Positions 29,791 through 41,460 are shown, numbered from the stretch's first letter. The stretch: 64,000 nucleotides of DNA from Rana temporaria (GCF_905171775.1 NC_053490.1:520273060-520337059); one strand, 5' to 3'. Numbers and translations are program-made. The notes: a model not told the origin generated them from the letters alone.

Positions 29791-29957
29791 AGAGTTTTGT
29801 TTCTTCCCAGCGAATGCGCTGTTTGTTTTACTGGCGGACTACAAGTGAAATATCTCATAATTGGCGCACGTTTAGGAGATACTTCCACTACCTATAGGTA
29901 AGCCTTATTTAAGGCTTACCTATAGGTAGAAGTAAAAAAAGAGGGTTAACAACCACT

Positions 29958-30014
29958 GTGGCCTATATTTCAGACGTTTTTTTTTTTTGCTAGAAAATTC
30001 ACGTAGAACCCCCA

Positions 30015-30058
<44 letters not shown>

Positions 30059-30130
30059 TTTTTCTGACACCCTAGAGAATAAAATGGCGGTCATAATCTA
30101 AATAGTTGTTACATATCTGATGTCGCATGC
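29958..30130. repeat. Dispersed repeat with (TA)n tract
   Basis: GCTAGAAAATTCACGTAGAA, a (TA)n run at 30019-30050 and AGAGAATAAAATGGCGGTC. The same AATAAAATGG(C)GGTCG motif is near 32045 and 56400, marking a dispersed family. Confidence 0.55.
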
Positions 30131-31071
30131 TATCTTTGTGTGCGATATCTTTTCACCCCCAGGAATAATTTTTGCCCATAAAATTTTGACGGACAATTAG
30201 ATTTCCAGCCAATCTCTCCTCTCCTGACAGCTGTTGTTATATTTAATCTACATCCGGCTTGCTCCCCCATTTAGGCGAGTTTAGCTCCGCCGTTTAGCTC
30301 CGCTGTGTAAACATCTTCCACACAGTTGCGTGCTATGGCGTGCGAGTGACGTCTGGAGCGCATACACCATCTTTCAATAGAGGTGTGGAGCACACACGTC
30401 CTCTCCGCTTGACTTCCGGCGCCGTGACGACGCTTGGAGCGCAAGCGGCGTGCCATACCGAGTCATGGAACGCACGCCACTCCGCCATCTTGCCGGAAAC
30501 GGGAAGTAGGTGCACAGAACGCCGCTGGGATGAGGTGAGCCTGGCTCTCATTACGGGGGGGGGGCTAATATTTCTATAAATTGGAGTGGGCTGCAATGGT
30601 GAGACACCCCCAGAGGACGTGTTATGACACGAAACGCGTCGGGAAGACTCCATTGCCGCCTCATATTCATACATTGATATGCGCTGTAATTTCTCCTCAT
30701 ATGTAAGTGCATTTGCTTATTAAACCTTTCTACTTTTAACGGAATTACGATATGTTGCCTCATTTCTCCTTCTCCATATCCTTTCACCATTGAAACATAC
30801 TGAGGGCAAGCTGTAAGCCATTGTGGCTATTGTGTACTCGTTATTGGGCGAATGCATCTCTGTTGAAGAGCCATTGGTCGACTTATTTCTTCCCAAAGAG
30901 ACCCCTTTGGAGTTCATATCGATCCCTAAGCCTGTTTAAATCATATGAGATTTATATATATGAGATATATGAGATCATATGAGATTATATTATATGAGAT
31001 CATATTTCTTTGAGTCCATATGTTCCGGTAAGCCTACATCCTTATTGGTGGAGGGTATTTCTGCACATAAG
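30131..31071. other. Non-coding; possible ancient repeat
   Basis: It contains ACGAAACGCGTCGG near 30629 and TTATTAAACC near 30718, which could be the 3' part of an old retroelement, plus short GATCATATGAGAT-type tandem motifs at 30940-31010. No domain-bearing frame is found. Confidence 0.35.
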
Positions 31072-31785
31072 GGGCCAGATTCAGGTAGAATCGGCTTACT
31101 CTGCGGCGGCGTAAAGTATTACATTTACGATACACCGCCGCAAGTTTTACGGGCAAGTGCTTGATTCACAAAGCACTTGCCTGTAAAGTTGCGGCGGCGT
31201 AGCGTAAATCCGCCCGGCGCAAGCCCGCCTAATTCAAATGGGGCGGGGACCATTTAAATTAGGCGCGTTCCCGCGCCGAACGTACTGCGCATGCTCCGTC
31301 CCTAAAATTTCCCAACGTGCATTGCGCTAAATGACGTCGCAAGGACGTCATTGATTTCGACGTAAACGTAAATGGCGTCCAGCGCCATTCACGGACGACT
31401 TACGCAAACGACGTGAAATTTCAAATTTCGACGCGGGAATGACGGCCGTACTTAACATTGGCTAGACCACCTAGGGGGCATGTTTATCTTTACGCCGCGT
31501 ATCTCTACGGAATTTACAGCGACGGGCAAAGCGTACATTCGTGAATCGGCGTAACTAGTCGTTTGCAAATTCTACGCCGACCGCAATGGAATCGCCACCT
31601 AGCGGCCGGCTTGGAATTGCAGCCTAAGATCCGACGGTGTAAGTCACTTACACCTGTCGGATCTTAGGGAGATCTATGGGTAACCTGATTCTATGAATCA
31701 GGCGCATAGATACGACAGTCGTATCTCAGAGATACGACGGCGTATCAGGAGATATGCCGTCGTATCTCTTTTATGAATCTGGCCC
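31072..31785. mobile_element. GGGCCAGATTCA-type palindromic MITE, AAG duplication
   Basis: GGGCCAGATTCAGG to ATGAATCTGGCCC; AAG at 31069-31071 and 31786-31788. Facing hairpins CAAGTGCTTGATTC / CACAAAGCACTTG. Confidence 0.8.
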
Positions 31786-32125
31786 AAGAAGTCACTTTCA
31801 TCATTTGTTTCATCACTTCAATGTTCGAGTTTCAAACACACTTGTGACACGTGGTGGATGTTTCTTTATGGTCACACATGGACATTTATCAATTGGTTCA
31901 CAACTTATATATCCATTTTAAGAGACTTTATTGGACCATTTATTATATCATGTTTGTTATTATTATCATCCAATATTCATGTCACTTTTGAATATAATTA
32001 TATTATAATACATTGTATTTTTTAAGCGCTACACATTTATCTACAAATAAAATGGCGGTCGTTGCAATACTTTTTGTAACAACGTATTTGCGCAGCAGTC
32101 TTACAAGCGTGTTATTTTTCCTCCA
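31786..32125. other. Unassigned; includes part of the AATAAAATGGCGGTC repeat
   Basis: Bases 32028-32110 match the dispersed repeat at 29958-30130. The rest is AT-rich with no feature. Confidence 0.4.
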
Positions 32126-32570
32126 CCCCAAACTCGCTCATCCATGTCTTTATGGACCTTGCTTTGTGCACTTGTCCAAATCATTTGGTGGAGGGGGAGT
32201 TATGATGAGGGGTTGTTTTTCAGGGGTTGGACTTGGCCCCTTAGTTCTAGTGAAGAGTTAAGGCGTCAGCATACCAAGACATTTTGGACAATTTCATGCT
32301 CCCAACTTTGTGGGAACAGTTTGGGGACGGCCCCTTCCCGTACCAACAGGACGGCACACCAGTGCACAAACTAGAGCGGAGACTACGAGCCAGGCCTTCT
32401 TGTCCAACATCAGCGCCTGACCTCACAAATGCTCTTCTGGAAGAATGGTCACACATTCCCATAGACACACTCCTAAACCTTGTGGACGGCCTTCCCAGAA
32501 GAGAGATCTGTTATAGCTGTAAAGGGTGGGCCAACTCAATGTTGAACCCTACGGACTAAGACTGGGATGC
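32126..32570 (+). pseudogene. Tc1-like transposase remnant with internal deletion
   Basis: C-terminal transposase-like frame on the plus strand (32284-32559): LWEQFGDGPF, then QQDGTPVHK, then directly LERRLRARPS and NALLEEWSHIPIDTLLN. Compared with the minus-strand copy at 47548-47838, about 33 codons between VHK and LERRL are missing, including the third catalytic (E) position. Preceding bases are the inverted arm of the same fold-back element. Certainly inactive. Confidence 0.8.
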
Positions 32571-32623
32571 CATTGCTTTCACTGGGCAAATTGCCTTTTT
32601 TTATATAAATTCACCCCTTAATG

Positions 32624-33900
32624 CAGTGGTTCTCAACCTTATTGAAACCAGAGCCTGGTAAATTCTTCCACAACCCTCCATCCCCCAACAGTAAAAAAAG
32701 AGTTTATGCTCATACAATAAAAACATGGAAATACAAAATACAGTGGGGCAGATCCTCGTAGAATTGCATGGGCGCAGCGTATGTGAGATACGCTACGCCG
32801 CTGTAACTTGCTTTTTAAATCTTTGAATCCACAAAGAATTCTCGCCGTAAGTTACGGCGGCGTAGTGTATCTCTCGCGGCGCAACGGCGCGTAATTCAAA
32901 TCGGCGAGTAGGGGGCGTGTTTCATTTAAATGAAGCGCGTCCCCGCGCCGAACGAACTGCGCATGCGCCGTCCCTAAATTTCCCGCCGTGCATTGTGCTA
33001 AATGACGTCGCAAGGACGTCATTGTTTTGACGTGGACGTAAATTACGTCCAGCCCCATTCACGGACGACTTACGCAAACAAAATAAAATATTTTTAAATT
33101 TGACGCGGGAACGACGGCCATACTTAACATTGAGTACGCCACCAAATAGCAGCTATAACTACTGTATACGCCGAAAAAAGTCGAACGGAAACGACGTAAA
33201 AGAATGCGACGGCCGCTCGTACGTTCGTGGATCGTCGGAAATAGCTCATTTGCATACTCGACGCGGAATACGACGGGAACGCCACCCAGCGGATGCCGAA
33301 GAATTGCATCTAAGATCCGAAGGCGTACGAAGATGTACGCCTGTCGGATCGAACCCAGATGCCGTCGTATCTTGTTTTGAGGATTCAAAACAAAGATACG
33401 ACGCGGGAAATTTGAAAGTACACCGGCGTATCACTAGATACGCCGGCGTACTCTTTTTGTGGATCTGCCCCTGTATGTATTAAATTCTGGATGGAACTGG
33501 GTGTCACTGCGGGGGAAGGGAGTTGTGGAGGGGGTTAGGGAACTCTGCAGCAGACTTGGTGGCCCTCTAAGGGATGAGGTTTCTGGATGGACAACTGTGG
33601 GGCATGTGTTTCTATAGGAGTCTAGGAACTTTGCAGGGGCACTAGGGGGGCTGGAGTGCACAGTGAAACACTGAGTTTGAAGGCACTATAAGGGACTGGA
33701 GGCTCTGCAGCAAACTGGGGGGGGCACTTCAGGGAACTGGAAGGCAAGGTGGGAGGTTGGGCAGCACTGTGGAGGCCTGAGAGCACTGAGGAGGTTGAGG
33801 GGCACTTCAGCCCACTATGGGTGGTTGGATGCCACTATGGGAACTGAGAGGCACTGTGGCAAGTTCTTGGAGGCTCTGAGCCAGCCCCTTTTTTATTTAT
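32624..33900. mobile_element. Degraded hAT (CAGTGGTTCTCAACC) with internal low-order repeats
   Basis: The left tip CAGTGGTTCTCAACC is a classic hAT terminus in vertebrates. It is interrupted by a MITE at 32745-33471. Bases 33480-33890 hold degenerate G-rich units (GGCACT..GGGAACTG). The right tip was not found. Confidence 0.6.
32745..33471. mobile_element. GGGGCAGATCC-type palindromic MITE
   Basis: GGGGCAGATCCTCG at the left, GTGGATCTGCCCC at the right. It carries the family hairpins (GTAAGTTACGGCGGCGTAG, AAATGACGTCGCAAGGACG). Flanks AGT/TGT do not give a clean duplication. Confidence 0.75.
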
Positions 33901-33913
33901 TTATCCACATATG

Positions 33914-34651
33914 GGCCCAGATTCTCGTCCAGCGGCGTAATTTTGTGCGGGCGTAACGTATCCGCTTTACGTTACGCCTCCGCAACTTACACAAGCATGT
34001 GTTGTATTCTCAAAGCACTTGCTCCGTAAGTTGCGGCGGCGTAGCGTAAATCGGCCGGCGTAAGCCCGCCTAATTCAAATTTGGATCAGGGGGGCGTGTT
34101 TTATGTAAAACTACTGTGACCCGACGTGATTGACGTTTTTGCGGAACGGCGCATGCACCGTCCGTGGAATTTCCCAGTGTGCATTGCTCCAAATTACGCC
34201 GCAAGGACGCCATTGGTTTCGACGTGAACGTAAATGACGTCCAGCCCCATTCACGGACGACTTACGCAAACGACGTAACTTTTTCAAATTTCGACGCGGG
34301 AACGACGGCCATACTTAACATTGGCTGCGCCTTATATAGCAGGGGCAACTTTACGCTGGGAAAAGCCTTACGTAAACGTCGTAACTTTACTGCGTCGGCC
34401 GCGCGTACGTTCAGGAATTCGCGTATCTAGCTAATTTGCATACTCGACGCGGAATTCGACGGAAGCGCCACCTGTCAAAAAAAAATGCAGTTAAGATCCG
34501 ACGGCGTAAGAGACTTGCGCCTGTCGGATCTAATGGATATCTATGCGTAACTGATTCTAAGAATCAGACACATACATACGACGGGTCGGATTAGGACTTA
34601 CGACGGCGTACATGGCGCTGCGCCGTTGTAAGTCCTTTCAGAATCTGGGCC
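33914..34651. mobile_element. GGCCCAGATTC-type palindromic MITE, ATG duplication
   Basis: GGCCCAGATTCTCG to CAGAATCTGGGCC; ATG at 33911-33913 and 34652-34654. Same internal plan as the 31072 and 41780 copies. Confidence 0.8.
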
Positions 34652-34728
34652 ATGGTGTTTGTTTATGGACTTTTATGTTGGTTTATTTACTGTATACGAT
34701 TGTGATTATTTTCACATTGCGGATGATT

Positions 34729-35274
34729 TTAAAGCGGAGTTCCGGCTACAATTTCACTTTTTAAATATAAATACCCCTGTAATACACAAGCTTAATGTAT
34801 TCTAGTAAAGTTAGTCTGTAAACTAAGGTCCGTTTTGTTAGGTTGTTACCGCATTTAGACACTTTATAAAATAGAAATTGACTGGGGCCATCTTAAGTGT
34901 GGGCATCATGAAGCCAGACTGTATGACTTCCTGGATTTCAGCCTTGCAGATCTCGCACATGCTCAGTGCTGCACAAGCAGTGTAATAGGTTTCAGATCAG
35001 GTTTCAGCACCTGTACTGTCCAAGTCACATGATTCTTCGAGACTGGGGAGTGCACAGACTCCTGGAAAGTTACACCCACTACATTCCCAGGAGTCTGTGC
35101 GGTGTAGGTTAGGAAGCTTAAGCACCTAGGTGCAGGAAGAGGGAAGATTAACTATTCTGCCTAGCAACAACACTTTGAAGGCATCTAAAAAAAAAAAAAA
35201 AAATTCTTAAAGGACTAATGACATTTTTTTACTAGTGATGTAATGTTATATTTATGGGTGGAACTCCACTTTAA
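34729..35274. mobile_element. TTAAAGCGGAGTTCC MITE
   Basis: TTAAAGCGGAGTTCC at the left, GGTGGAACTCCACTTTAA at the right, 546 bp; inner inverted pair CCAGGAGTCTGTGC / GCACAGACTCCTGG near 35050-35100. Confidence 0.7.
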
Positions 35275-35680
35275 GTTACAGTGCAACACACGTTATTGGG
35301 TCTACAACTGGCTTCAGACCCAGAAAGAGAGAGGCCATACAGTGACAACAACTGTCTTTCCTTACTTTTTCTCCTTCCTTTCCCCCTCCCCCTTTTTGAC
35401 AAAAAAAAAACTATTTTTGGTCAAAATTATTAAAACTCACTCTATGCAATATTTAATATATTAATATATAATATATTGATATATAAATCCCAGATTGATT
35501 TTCCTGGACATTGATTGGCCACCCACGTGTGCCACCCAATGACGATAATTTCTCGGTATCTGGCATCTTAGACGCAGGTGGAGGAGATGTTCATGTGGGT
35601 AAGTTGCAGGTGATTTAGGCATGGCGGATGACTGTGCCACTTACTATGCTGCATTTGTATTAATATATATATTTTTATTA
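35275..35680. other. No recognised feature
   Basis: AT-rich sequence with ATATTAATATATAATATATTG around 35455-35480. Nothing coding. Confidence 0.4.
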
Positions 35681-37102
35681 GAAATGGCAGCGATCAATGA
35701 TTTTTATCGTGACTGCGACATTATGGCGGACACATCGGACACTCTTGATGCTATTTTGGGACCATTGTCATTTATACAGCGATCAGTGCTATAAAAATGC
35801 ACTGATTACTGTGTAAATTACACTGGCAGGGAAGGGGTTAACCACTAGGGGGCAAGGAAGGGGTTAAGTGTGTCCTAGGGAGTGATTCTAACTGTGGGGG
35901 GATGGGCTACGAGTGACATGACAGTGATCGCTGCTCCCGATGACGGAGCAGTAGATCAGTGTCCTGTCACAAGGCAGAACAGGGAAATGCCTTGTTTACA
36001 TAGGCATCTCTTCGTTCTGCAGCTCCATGAAACGATCGCGGGACACCGGCGGGCATCGAATCCGCGGGTCCCACAGGCATGCAGTGTCAACTTAAGAGCA
36101 TTATAGGCCCCCGGGCAATACAGTGCACTGGGGCCCTATCTACACAATCACGCACGAGAATTTACTGACAAAAATCATAAAATTTACTGGCAGAACCACA
36201 TAAAAAAAAGGACCTAAAATTAGAGTTTTCAGTGCCGAACAATAAAAATGTCAGTATTTAAACTATAAACATATACAGTAGCTAGTGCTATTAGCAATGT
36301 GTTTAAGTTAAACAAAAGTAAAAAAAAAAAAAATGTCTTCATTGACATGAAGGTCAGGTTTCTATAACCCAGCCTGCTTAGAGTTTCCTCTTACATCAGA
36401 GTCTGCAGGATCCCCCCTTACAGTGAAAGGGAACTCTTATGTAAAGGGGAACGCTGCAGATCATGATCTAAGGAGGGAACTATGATGTGGAGGGGGGCTC
36501 TGGTGACCAGAGACCACCTTATATCAGAGTCCACTGCTTTCTCTTTCCCACTTACATCAGGGTCCGCAGACTGAGTTCCCCCTTGCATTGTAAGGGGGAA
36601 TCCTGCAGACTCTGATGTAAAGGGGAACTCTGATGTGGGGGGGCACTCTGGTGACCAGAGACCACCTTCCGTAGAGTAAATACACTAAGGTAAGGGGGGT
36701 CACTAATATAGGAGGGGGAACCTTTATATCAGTGCCCCCTTACATTTTTGCATTCACTCCCCCCTTACATCAGAAACCCCCCGCACTCGTGGAGGATCGG
36801 ATCTTCTCTGTGATTTCCGCAAACTGGGCATGGGCAGTTCTAACCCGTCACTCTCCACAATGTTTTACTGGAGTTGCTGGGCAGCCGGTGGGGCCCCCCC
36901 AGGCAAGCGGGGCCCCCGGGCAACTGCCCAGCGTGCCCAATGGAAAAGATGGCCCTGCAGGCATGGTCACGGAGCTTGCGGCAGGGGGGCGCGCGCGCGC
37001 TCGCACGGCGGCAAATTCAAAGGTATGTACAGGTACGTCCCTTTGCGCAGCCATGCCATTCTGCTGACGTAAATGTTGGTGATGCGGTCGGCAAGTTGTT
37101 AA
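35681..37102 (+). mobile_element. TTAACCACTT-family element (left-truncated), split by hAT
   Basis: The middle and right parts match the 43006-43943 copy (AATGGCAGCGATCAATGATT, GACTGCGACATTATGGCGG, GGGTCCCACAGG, CAGGTACGTCCC). It ends at TTAA 37099-37102. The hAT 36082-36957 divides it. Confidence 0.65.
36082..36957. mobile_element. hAT-like element with perfect 8-bp duplication
   Basis: CAGTGTCAACTTAAGAGC at the left, GGAAAAGATGGCCCTG at the right, flanked by CAGGCATG (36074-36081 and 36958-36965). Subterminal GGCCCCCGGGCAA is inverted near the right end. The interior consists of TTACATCAGAGTC-type degenerate repeats. Confidence 0.85.
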
Positions 37103-37737
37103 AGTGTTACGAAACTCAGGACCCTAAATACCTTTTCTCATCAGCAGTATATAGAAGTCTTGTGACATCTATCAGTGTCTGGTTAAAGCTTGAAGGAGGA
37201 GTTTTCTCCTCCTCTGATTGTCCTATGAGTCTGCATGACCCCTGACCCTCTGTTTGAACAGTGCTGATTGGCCCAGTGCCGATACCATGTACTCTCACAA
37301 AACCTCTAGCAATACACACCAATGTGAGCATGTGCAGAGTGCCTCCAAGGCTCTGTAATATCAGGAGATGGATTAGGGACAGTGGAAAAAGGGCCAGTCA
37401 GTTATTTTATCGCTGTCTGAGTCCCTAATGGGCAGATCCACCCTCTCTGCTTGTCCTGGTAACCATTGTCACTAGAAATGAAAGTGATAGGAAATCCATG
37501 CTGTTGAGTAACCAGGACAGGAACAGAGGGAATACTTCCAGTGGGCACTCTTGTCCTCATACCAACTTTCTAAGAGGGATTTCCCTCAATTTCACGAGGT
37601 TTCTTCTCACTTTCTGTTGTGTCTACAGGACATGACTAAGGGATTGCAGATATCGAGGATTTCCAAATGTACCCAAACAAGCCCTATACAATGACTAGAT
37701 TTCTTTTTCTTTTGAGAGTTGAATGACTATTGAAGCC
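37103..37737. other. No recognised feature
   Basis: Moderately complex, possibly single-copy sequence; no domain-bearing frame. A short inverted pair occurs near 37450-37520 (TGTCCTGGTAACCA / GAGTAACCAGGACA). Confidence 0.4.
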
Positions 37738-37829
37738 AGGCCCGGATTTACTCCCTTTGCTGCCCCAAGGCCAGGTCCTTCAATGCCACCCCCGCCAAAA
37801 AAAACTGAAAGTCCCTCAACCCGTGCCCA

Positions 37830-38815
37830 TCATTGCTGCCTCACCGTGCCCATCATTGCCACCTCACCATCATTGCCGCCTTACTGTGCCCTCATTGCAT
37901 CCCCCCTCACCATCATTACAGCCCCCCCCCCCCTCACCATCATTACAGCCCCCCTCACCATCATTGCTGCCTTACTGTGCCCTCATTGCAGCCTCCCTCA
38001 TCATCATTGCTGCCTTACTGTGCCCTCATTTCAGCCTTCCTCACCATCATTGCTGCCTTACTGTGCCCTCATTTCAGCCTTCCTCACCATCATTGCTGCC
38101 TTACTGTGCCCTTATTGCAGCCTCCCTCACCATCATTGCTGCCTTACTGTGCCCTCATTGCAGCCCCCCTCACCATCATTACAGCCCCCCTCACCATCAT
38201 TGCTGCCTTACTGTGCCCTCATTTCAGCCTCCCTCACCATCATTGCTGCCTTACTGTGCCCTCATTGCAGCCCCCCTCACCATCATTGCTGCCTTACTGT
38301 GCCCTTATTGCAGCCTCCCCCACCATCATTGCTGCCTTACTGTGCCCTCATTGTAGCCTCCTACACCATCATTGCTGCCTTTGTGTGCCCTTATTGCAGC
38401 CTCCCTCACCATCATTGCTGCTTTACTGTGCCCTCATTGCAGCCCCCCTCACCATCATTACAGCCCCCCTCACCATCATTGCAGCCTTACTGTGCCCTCA
38501 TTGCAGCCCCCCTCACCATCATTACAGCCCCCCTAACCATCATTACAGCCCCCCTCACCATCATTGCAGCCTTACTGTGCCCTCATTGCAGCCCTCCTCA
38601 CCATCATTACAGCCCCCTCACCATCATTACAGCCCCCCTCACCATCATTACAGCCCCCCTCACCATCATTGCTGCCTTACTGTGCCCTCATTGCAGCCTC
38701 CCTCACCATCATTGCTGTCTTACTGTGCCCTCATTGCAGCCTCCCTCACCATCATTGCTGTCTTACTGTGCCCTCATTGCAGCCCCCCTCACCATCATTA
38801 CAGCCCCCTCACTAT
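37830..38815. repeat. 43-bp minisatellite with 21-bp sub-units
   Basis: Units of CTCACCATCATTGCTGCC + TTACTGTGCCCTCATTGCAG + CC(C), interspersed with short CTCACCATCATTACAGCCCC units. It resumes for one unit after the hAT insertion (39328-39356). Open frames rich in His/Cys/Leu/Pro are artefacts. Confidence 0.93.
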
Positions 38816-39327
38816 CAGAGGCGGCTCTAGGCTTTGTGAGGCCTTAGGCAAAACTTGACATGGGGCCCCACTCACACCCATGATGGGAAAAATCATTCAA
38901 GGACAAGAGCCTCTTCCCCACAACCCTGGCCGTTGTTTGCTGGGGTCTTCAGGCAGAGGGCTTATCGGAATCTGGAAGCCCCCTTTCACAAGGTGGGCCC
39001 CAGATCCTGCTCTTTAATAACTAAGGGGCGGGGGCCACCCTGTGATGTCACCTGGTGAATCCGCGCATGGTGACGTCATTGACTGAGGGCATGCTGGGTT
39101 ATTGACATCACAAGGGGTGGTGTCACAGATATTTACTGGTTGTTAGGGACGCTGGCAGCCCCGCTCCTGATTTAGGGCTCTTAACGCTGCCTGAGCACAT
39201 CAGCGTTAAGGTCCCCTGTCCTTCAAAACTGAGGTAATGCATTGGGTAAGTTAGGCATCCACGAGGCCCCTGTGAGTGTGAGGCCTTAGACGGCCGCCTA
39301 ATTTGCTTAATTAAAGAGCCGCCTCTG
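38816..39327. mobile_element. hAT MITE (CAGAGGCGGCTCT) inserted in the minisatellite
   Basis: Perfect 13-bp inverted ends CAGAGGCGGCTCT / AGAGCCGCCTCTG, 512 bp; flanks CTCACTAT (38808-38815) and CTCACCAT (39328-39335). The uninterrupted minisatellite unit reads CTCACCAT, so the duplication is certain and the left copy has mutated. Confidence 0.92.
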
Positions 39328-39650
39328 CTCACCATCATTGCAGCCTTACTGTGCCAAACAATGTAGCCTCACCAGTCGGGCATCTCCTGCTCCTGCTGTG
39401 TCATGGAGCTCACTGTGAAAATTTTGGGGCGCGCTGTGATAAAAGTCCCGTCCTCCTCCTAGACCAGCGTGTGTGATAGACAGAACACTGCCTCTATCAC
39501 ACAAGCTGGTCTAGGAGCAGGGCGGGACTTTTATCACATCGCGCCTAAACTTTTCACAGTGAGCTCCGTGACACAGCAGTCTCCCGCTGTGTGTTACAAC
39601 GGGCGCCGCCCCTGCACCCACTGCCGCCCCGAGGCCTGGTGGGTGGGATT

Positions 39651-40010
39651 GCAGCTGTTTATTATAAATACAAAATTACAAAATAGATATGCAGCACTGT
39701 CCCCCTGTAGGGGTTGCCAAGTATAGTCTTCCCTGGGCCTCCCTCTGATTATCCTGCAACCAGACACTTGGGTATTTTTACACTATCACTCGCATACGCT
39801 TATGCTCGTTATCATAGGCGTGCGCACAGGGTGTGCCAGGTGTGCCCAGTCACACCCTAATCACTCCCTGCAGTGCAGATTCCCCCTGCTACCCGGTGTC
39901 CTCTCCCACAGCATGGCTGGCTTCCCTCCTCTCCCATTGGCTACTGCAGTGGGCACACATATGATATTTCAGGATGAGTGGGGGAAAAGGTAATGTAATT
40001 CATTGTGTGT
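39651..40010. other. Unassigned
   Basis: No gene. Contains ATCATAGGCGTGCGCACAGG (39810-39829), a phrase typical of dispersed repeats. Confidence 0.35.
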
Positions 40011-40790
40011 AGGGCCTAGCGGACAGTTTTCCGGCCTAGCGGACAGGTTTCCAGCTGACAAAAATTTCTTAGCATGCTAAGAAACTTGTCCGCTGGAAAC
40101 AGGTCCGTCGGACATGTCCGATGGTTAGTACGACTCATCGGACATGTCCGCTGGTTATGACGTATAACCAGCAGCCCGAAATCCCGCGCATGCGCGGAAG
40201 CATTGAACTTGCGTGTTAGGCCCCGTACATACGACCAAACATGTATGCTGAAACTGGTCCGCGGGCCAGTTTCAGCATACATGTTTGGTCGTGTGTAGGC
40301 GCGAGCGGGCCGAATTCCAGCAAACATTTGCCCGCCGGGCCTTTTCCCAGCGGGCAAATATTCCTGGACGTGTTTTAAAACCGTCCGCTGGAATCCTGCC
40401 CGCTCGGACATGTACGGTCGTCAGTACAGACCTACCGTACATGTCCGAGCGCCCGCCGTCCCTCGCATGCGTCGAATAACTTCGACGCATGCGTGGAAGC
40501 CTTTAAATGGCAGGCCCGCCCACGTCTCCGCGTTATCGCCTCGTCATCGTCGCGGCGACGACGCGGACACGCCCGCGTATTGTTTACACGGGGACTTCTG
40601 TACGATGGTTAGTATAACCATCGTACAGAAGCCCTCTGGCAGGCATGTACGTGAAAACGGTCCGACGGACCGCTTTAATCGTACATGTTTGCTCGTGTGT
40701 ACCGGGCCTAAGAGAACATCGGTGTCTTATACGTCACTGCGTTCTCTGTCCGCGGGGATTTTGGTCTGATGGTGTGTACACGGCCTCAGA
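40011..40790. mobile_element. GGCC..GTACAC-type MITE split by a related MITE
   Basis: Left part with TAGCGGACAG and CTGGAAACAGGTCCG; right part AGAACATCGGTG to GGTGTGTACACGGCC. The nested copy sits at 40219-40708. Confidence 0.55.
40219..40708. mobile_element. GGCCCCGTACATACG MITE
   Basis: GGCCCCGTACATACGACC to CTCGTGTGTACCGGGCC; flanks TTA (40216-40218) and TAA (40709-40711). Interior hairpins of CATACATGTTTGGTCGTGTG type, and ACTTCTGTACGATGG/CCATCGTACAGAAG. Confidence 0.75.
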
Positions 40791-40881
40791 GTTTCGGTAC
40801 TATGTTTTCGAGCTTTCAGGTGCACACCATGATGAAACAGGCTGCGCACACCTATGCTCGTTATCCAATGATCAGTCTAGA

Positions 40882-41130
40882 GCAGTGGATCTCACCCTCA
40901 GTCCTCAAGTACCCACGACAGCCCATGTATTGGGAATTTCTCTGTAGCACCCTGATGTTTAGTCAGGGATGCTGGGAAAAATGTAGTTGCCAGGTGGTAG
41001 TTGCCTTGGCCAATTGTTAGGAGGTCAAATGATTTCACCCTAATTCTGAAATTGCTGCACTTCTCTCTTATGTTGCTAGGTGGCAGAGTATCTGGTGACA
41101 TTAGAGAAGACAAGGGCATTGCTAGGACAG
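40882..41130. repeat. Two repeat fragments: hAT-like tip and LTR-like start
   Basis: CAGTGGATCTCACCCTCAG (40882) is a variant hAT-type tip. TGTAGCACCCTGATG at 40943 begins a segment matching the start of the repeat at 62442 over about 170 bp with gaps. Confidence 0.4.
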
Positions 41131-41460
41131 ATTAACCACTAGAGGGCCGCGCTATAGACGAAAGACGTCCACAGCGCGGCTCTCAAGTGCCGAGTGGACG
41201 TCTTTAGACGTCCTGTTGTTGTGATTCCCCGTGCGCGCCGCTGGGGGGCGCGCAGCGGGGAAACAACGTGCCCGGCGCATCGCTCGGGAGCCAATGCGAG
41301 TGCCTGGCGGCCGCGATGTCCGCCAGACACCCGAGATCGTCGGTGACACAGCAGGACGTGGAGCTCTGTGTGTAAACACAGAGTTCCACGTGCTGTGAGG
41401 GAGAGAGGAGACCGATCTGTGTCCCTTTACATAGGGACACAGCATCGGTCACCTCCCCCA
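41131..41460. mobile_element. TTAACCACT-type fragment
   Basis: TTAACCACTAGAGGGCCGCG, with inner pair AGACGTCCACAGCG.. and GAGTGGACGTCTTTAGACGTC, and CTCTGTGTGTAAACACAGAG. Right part lost. Confidence 0.5.

Larger units (their letters stand above)
28307..29957. mobile_element. TTAA-type element hosting two nested MITEs
   Basis: TTAAAGAGGAAGTAAACCC begins at 28307; AGAGGGTTAACAACCACT closes near 29957. Around the inserted MITE the host shows AGGGAAGAAACGAC and GTTTTGTTTCTTCCC facing each other, so it is palindromic. Confidence 0.55.
37738..39650. mobile_element. hAT-like element with 43-bp minisatellite and nested hAT
   Basis: It begins CAGGCCCGGATTTACTCC, GCTGCCCCAAGGCCAGG, the same start as 6278-7049. 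CTGCCGCCCCGAGGCCTGG at about 39620-39639 matches the subterminal right part, but the last about 40 bases are absent. An inverted pair (GACCAGCGTGTGTGATAGA / CTATCACACAAGCTGGTC) lies near 39460-39515. Confidence 0.65.

Noticed and set aside
36830..37245. Arg/Ala/Gly-rich frames near 36.8-37.2 kb as an exon
   Set aside because: They cross the hAT right end and the TTAA-family tail and are not shared between copies.
37723..38858. His/Cys-rich 340-374 codon frames resembling a metal-binding protein
   Set aside because: Readings of the 43-bp minisatellite in rotated frames.
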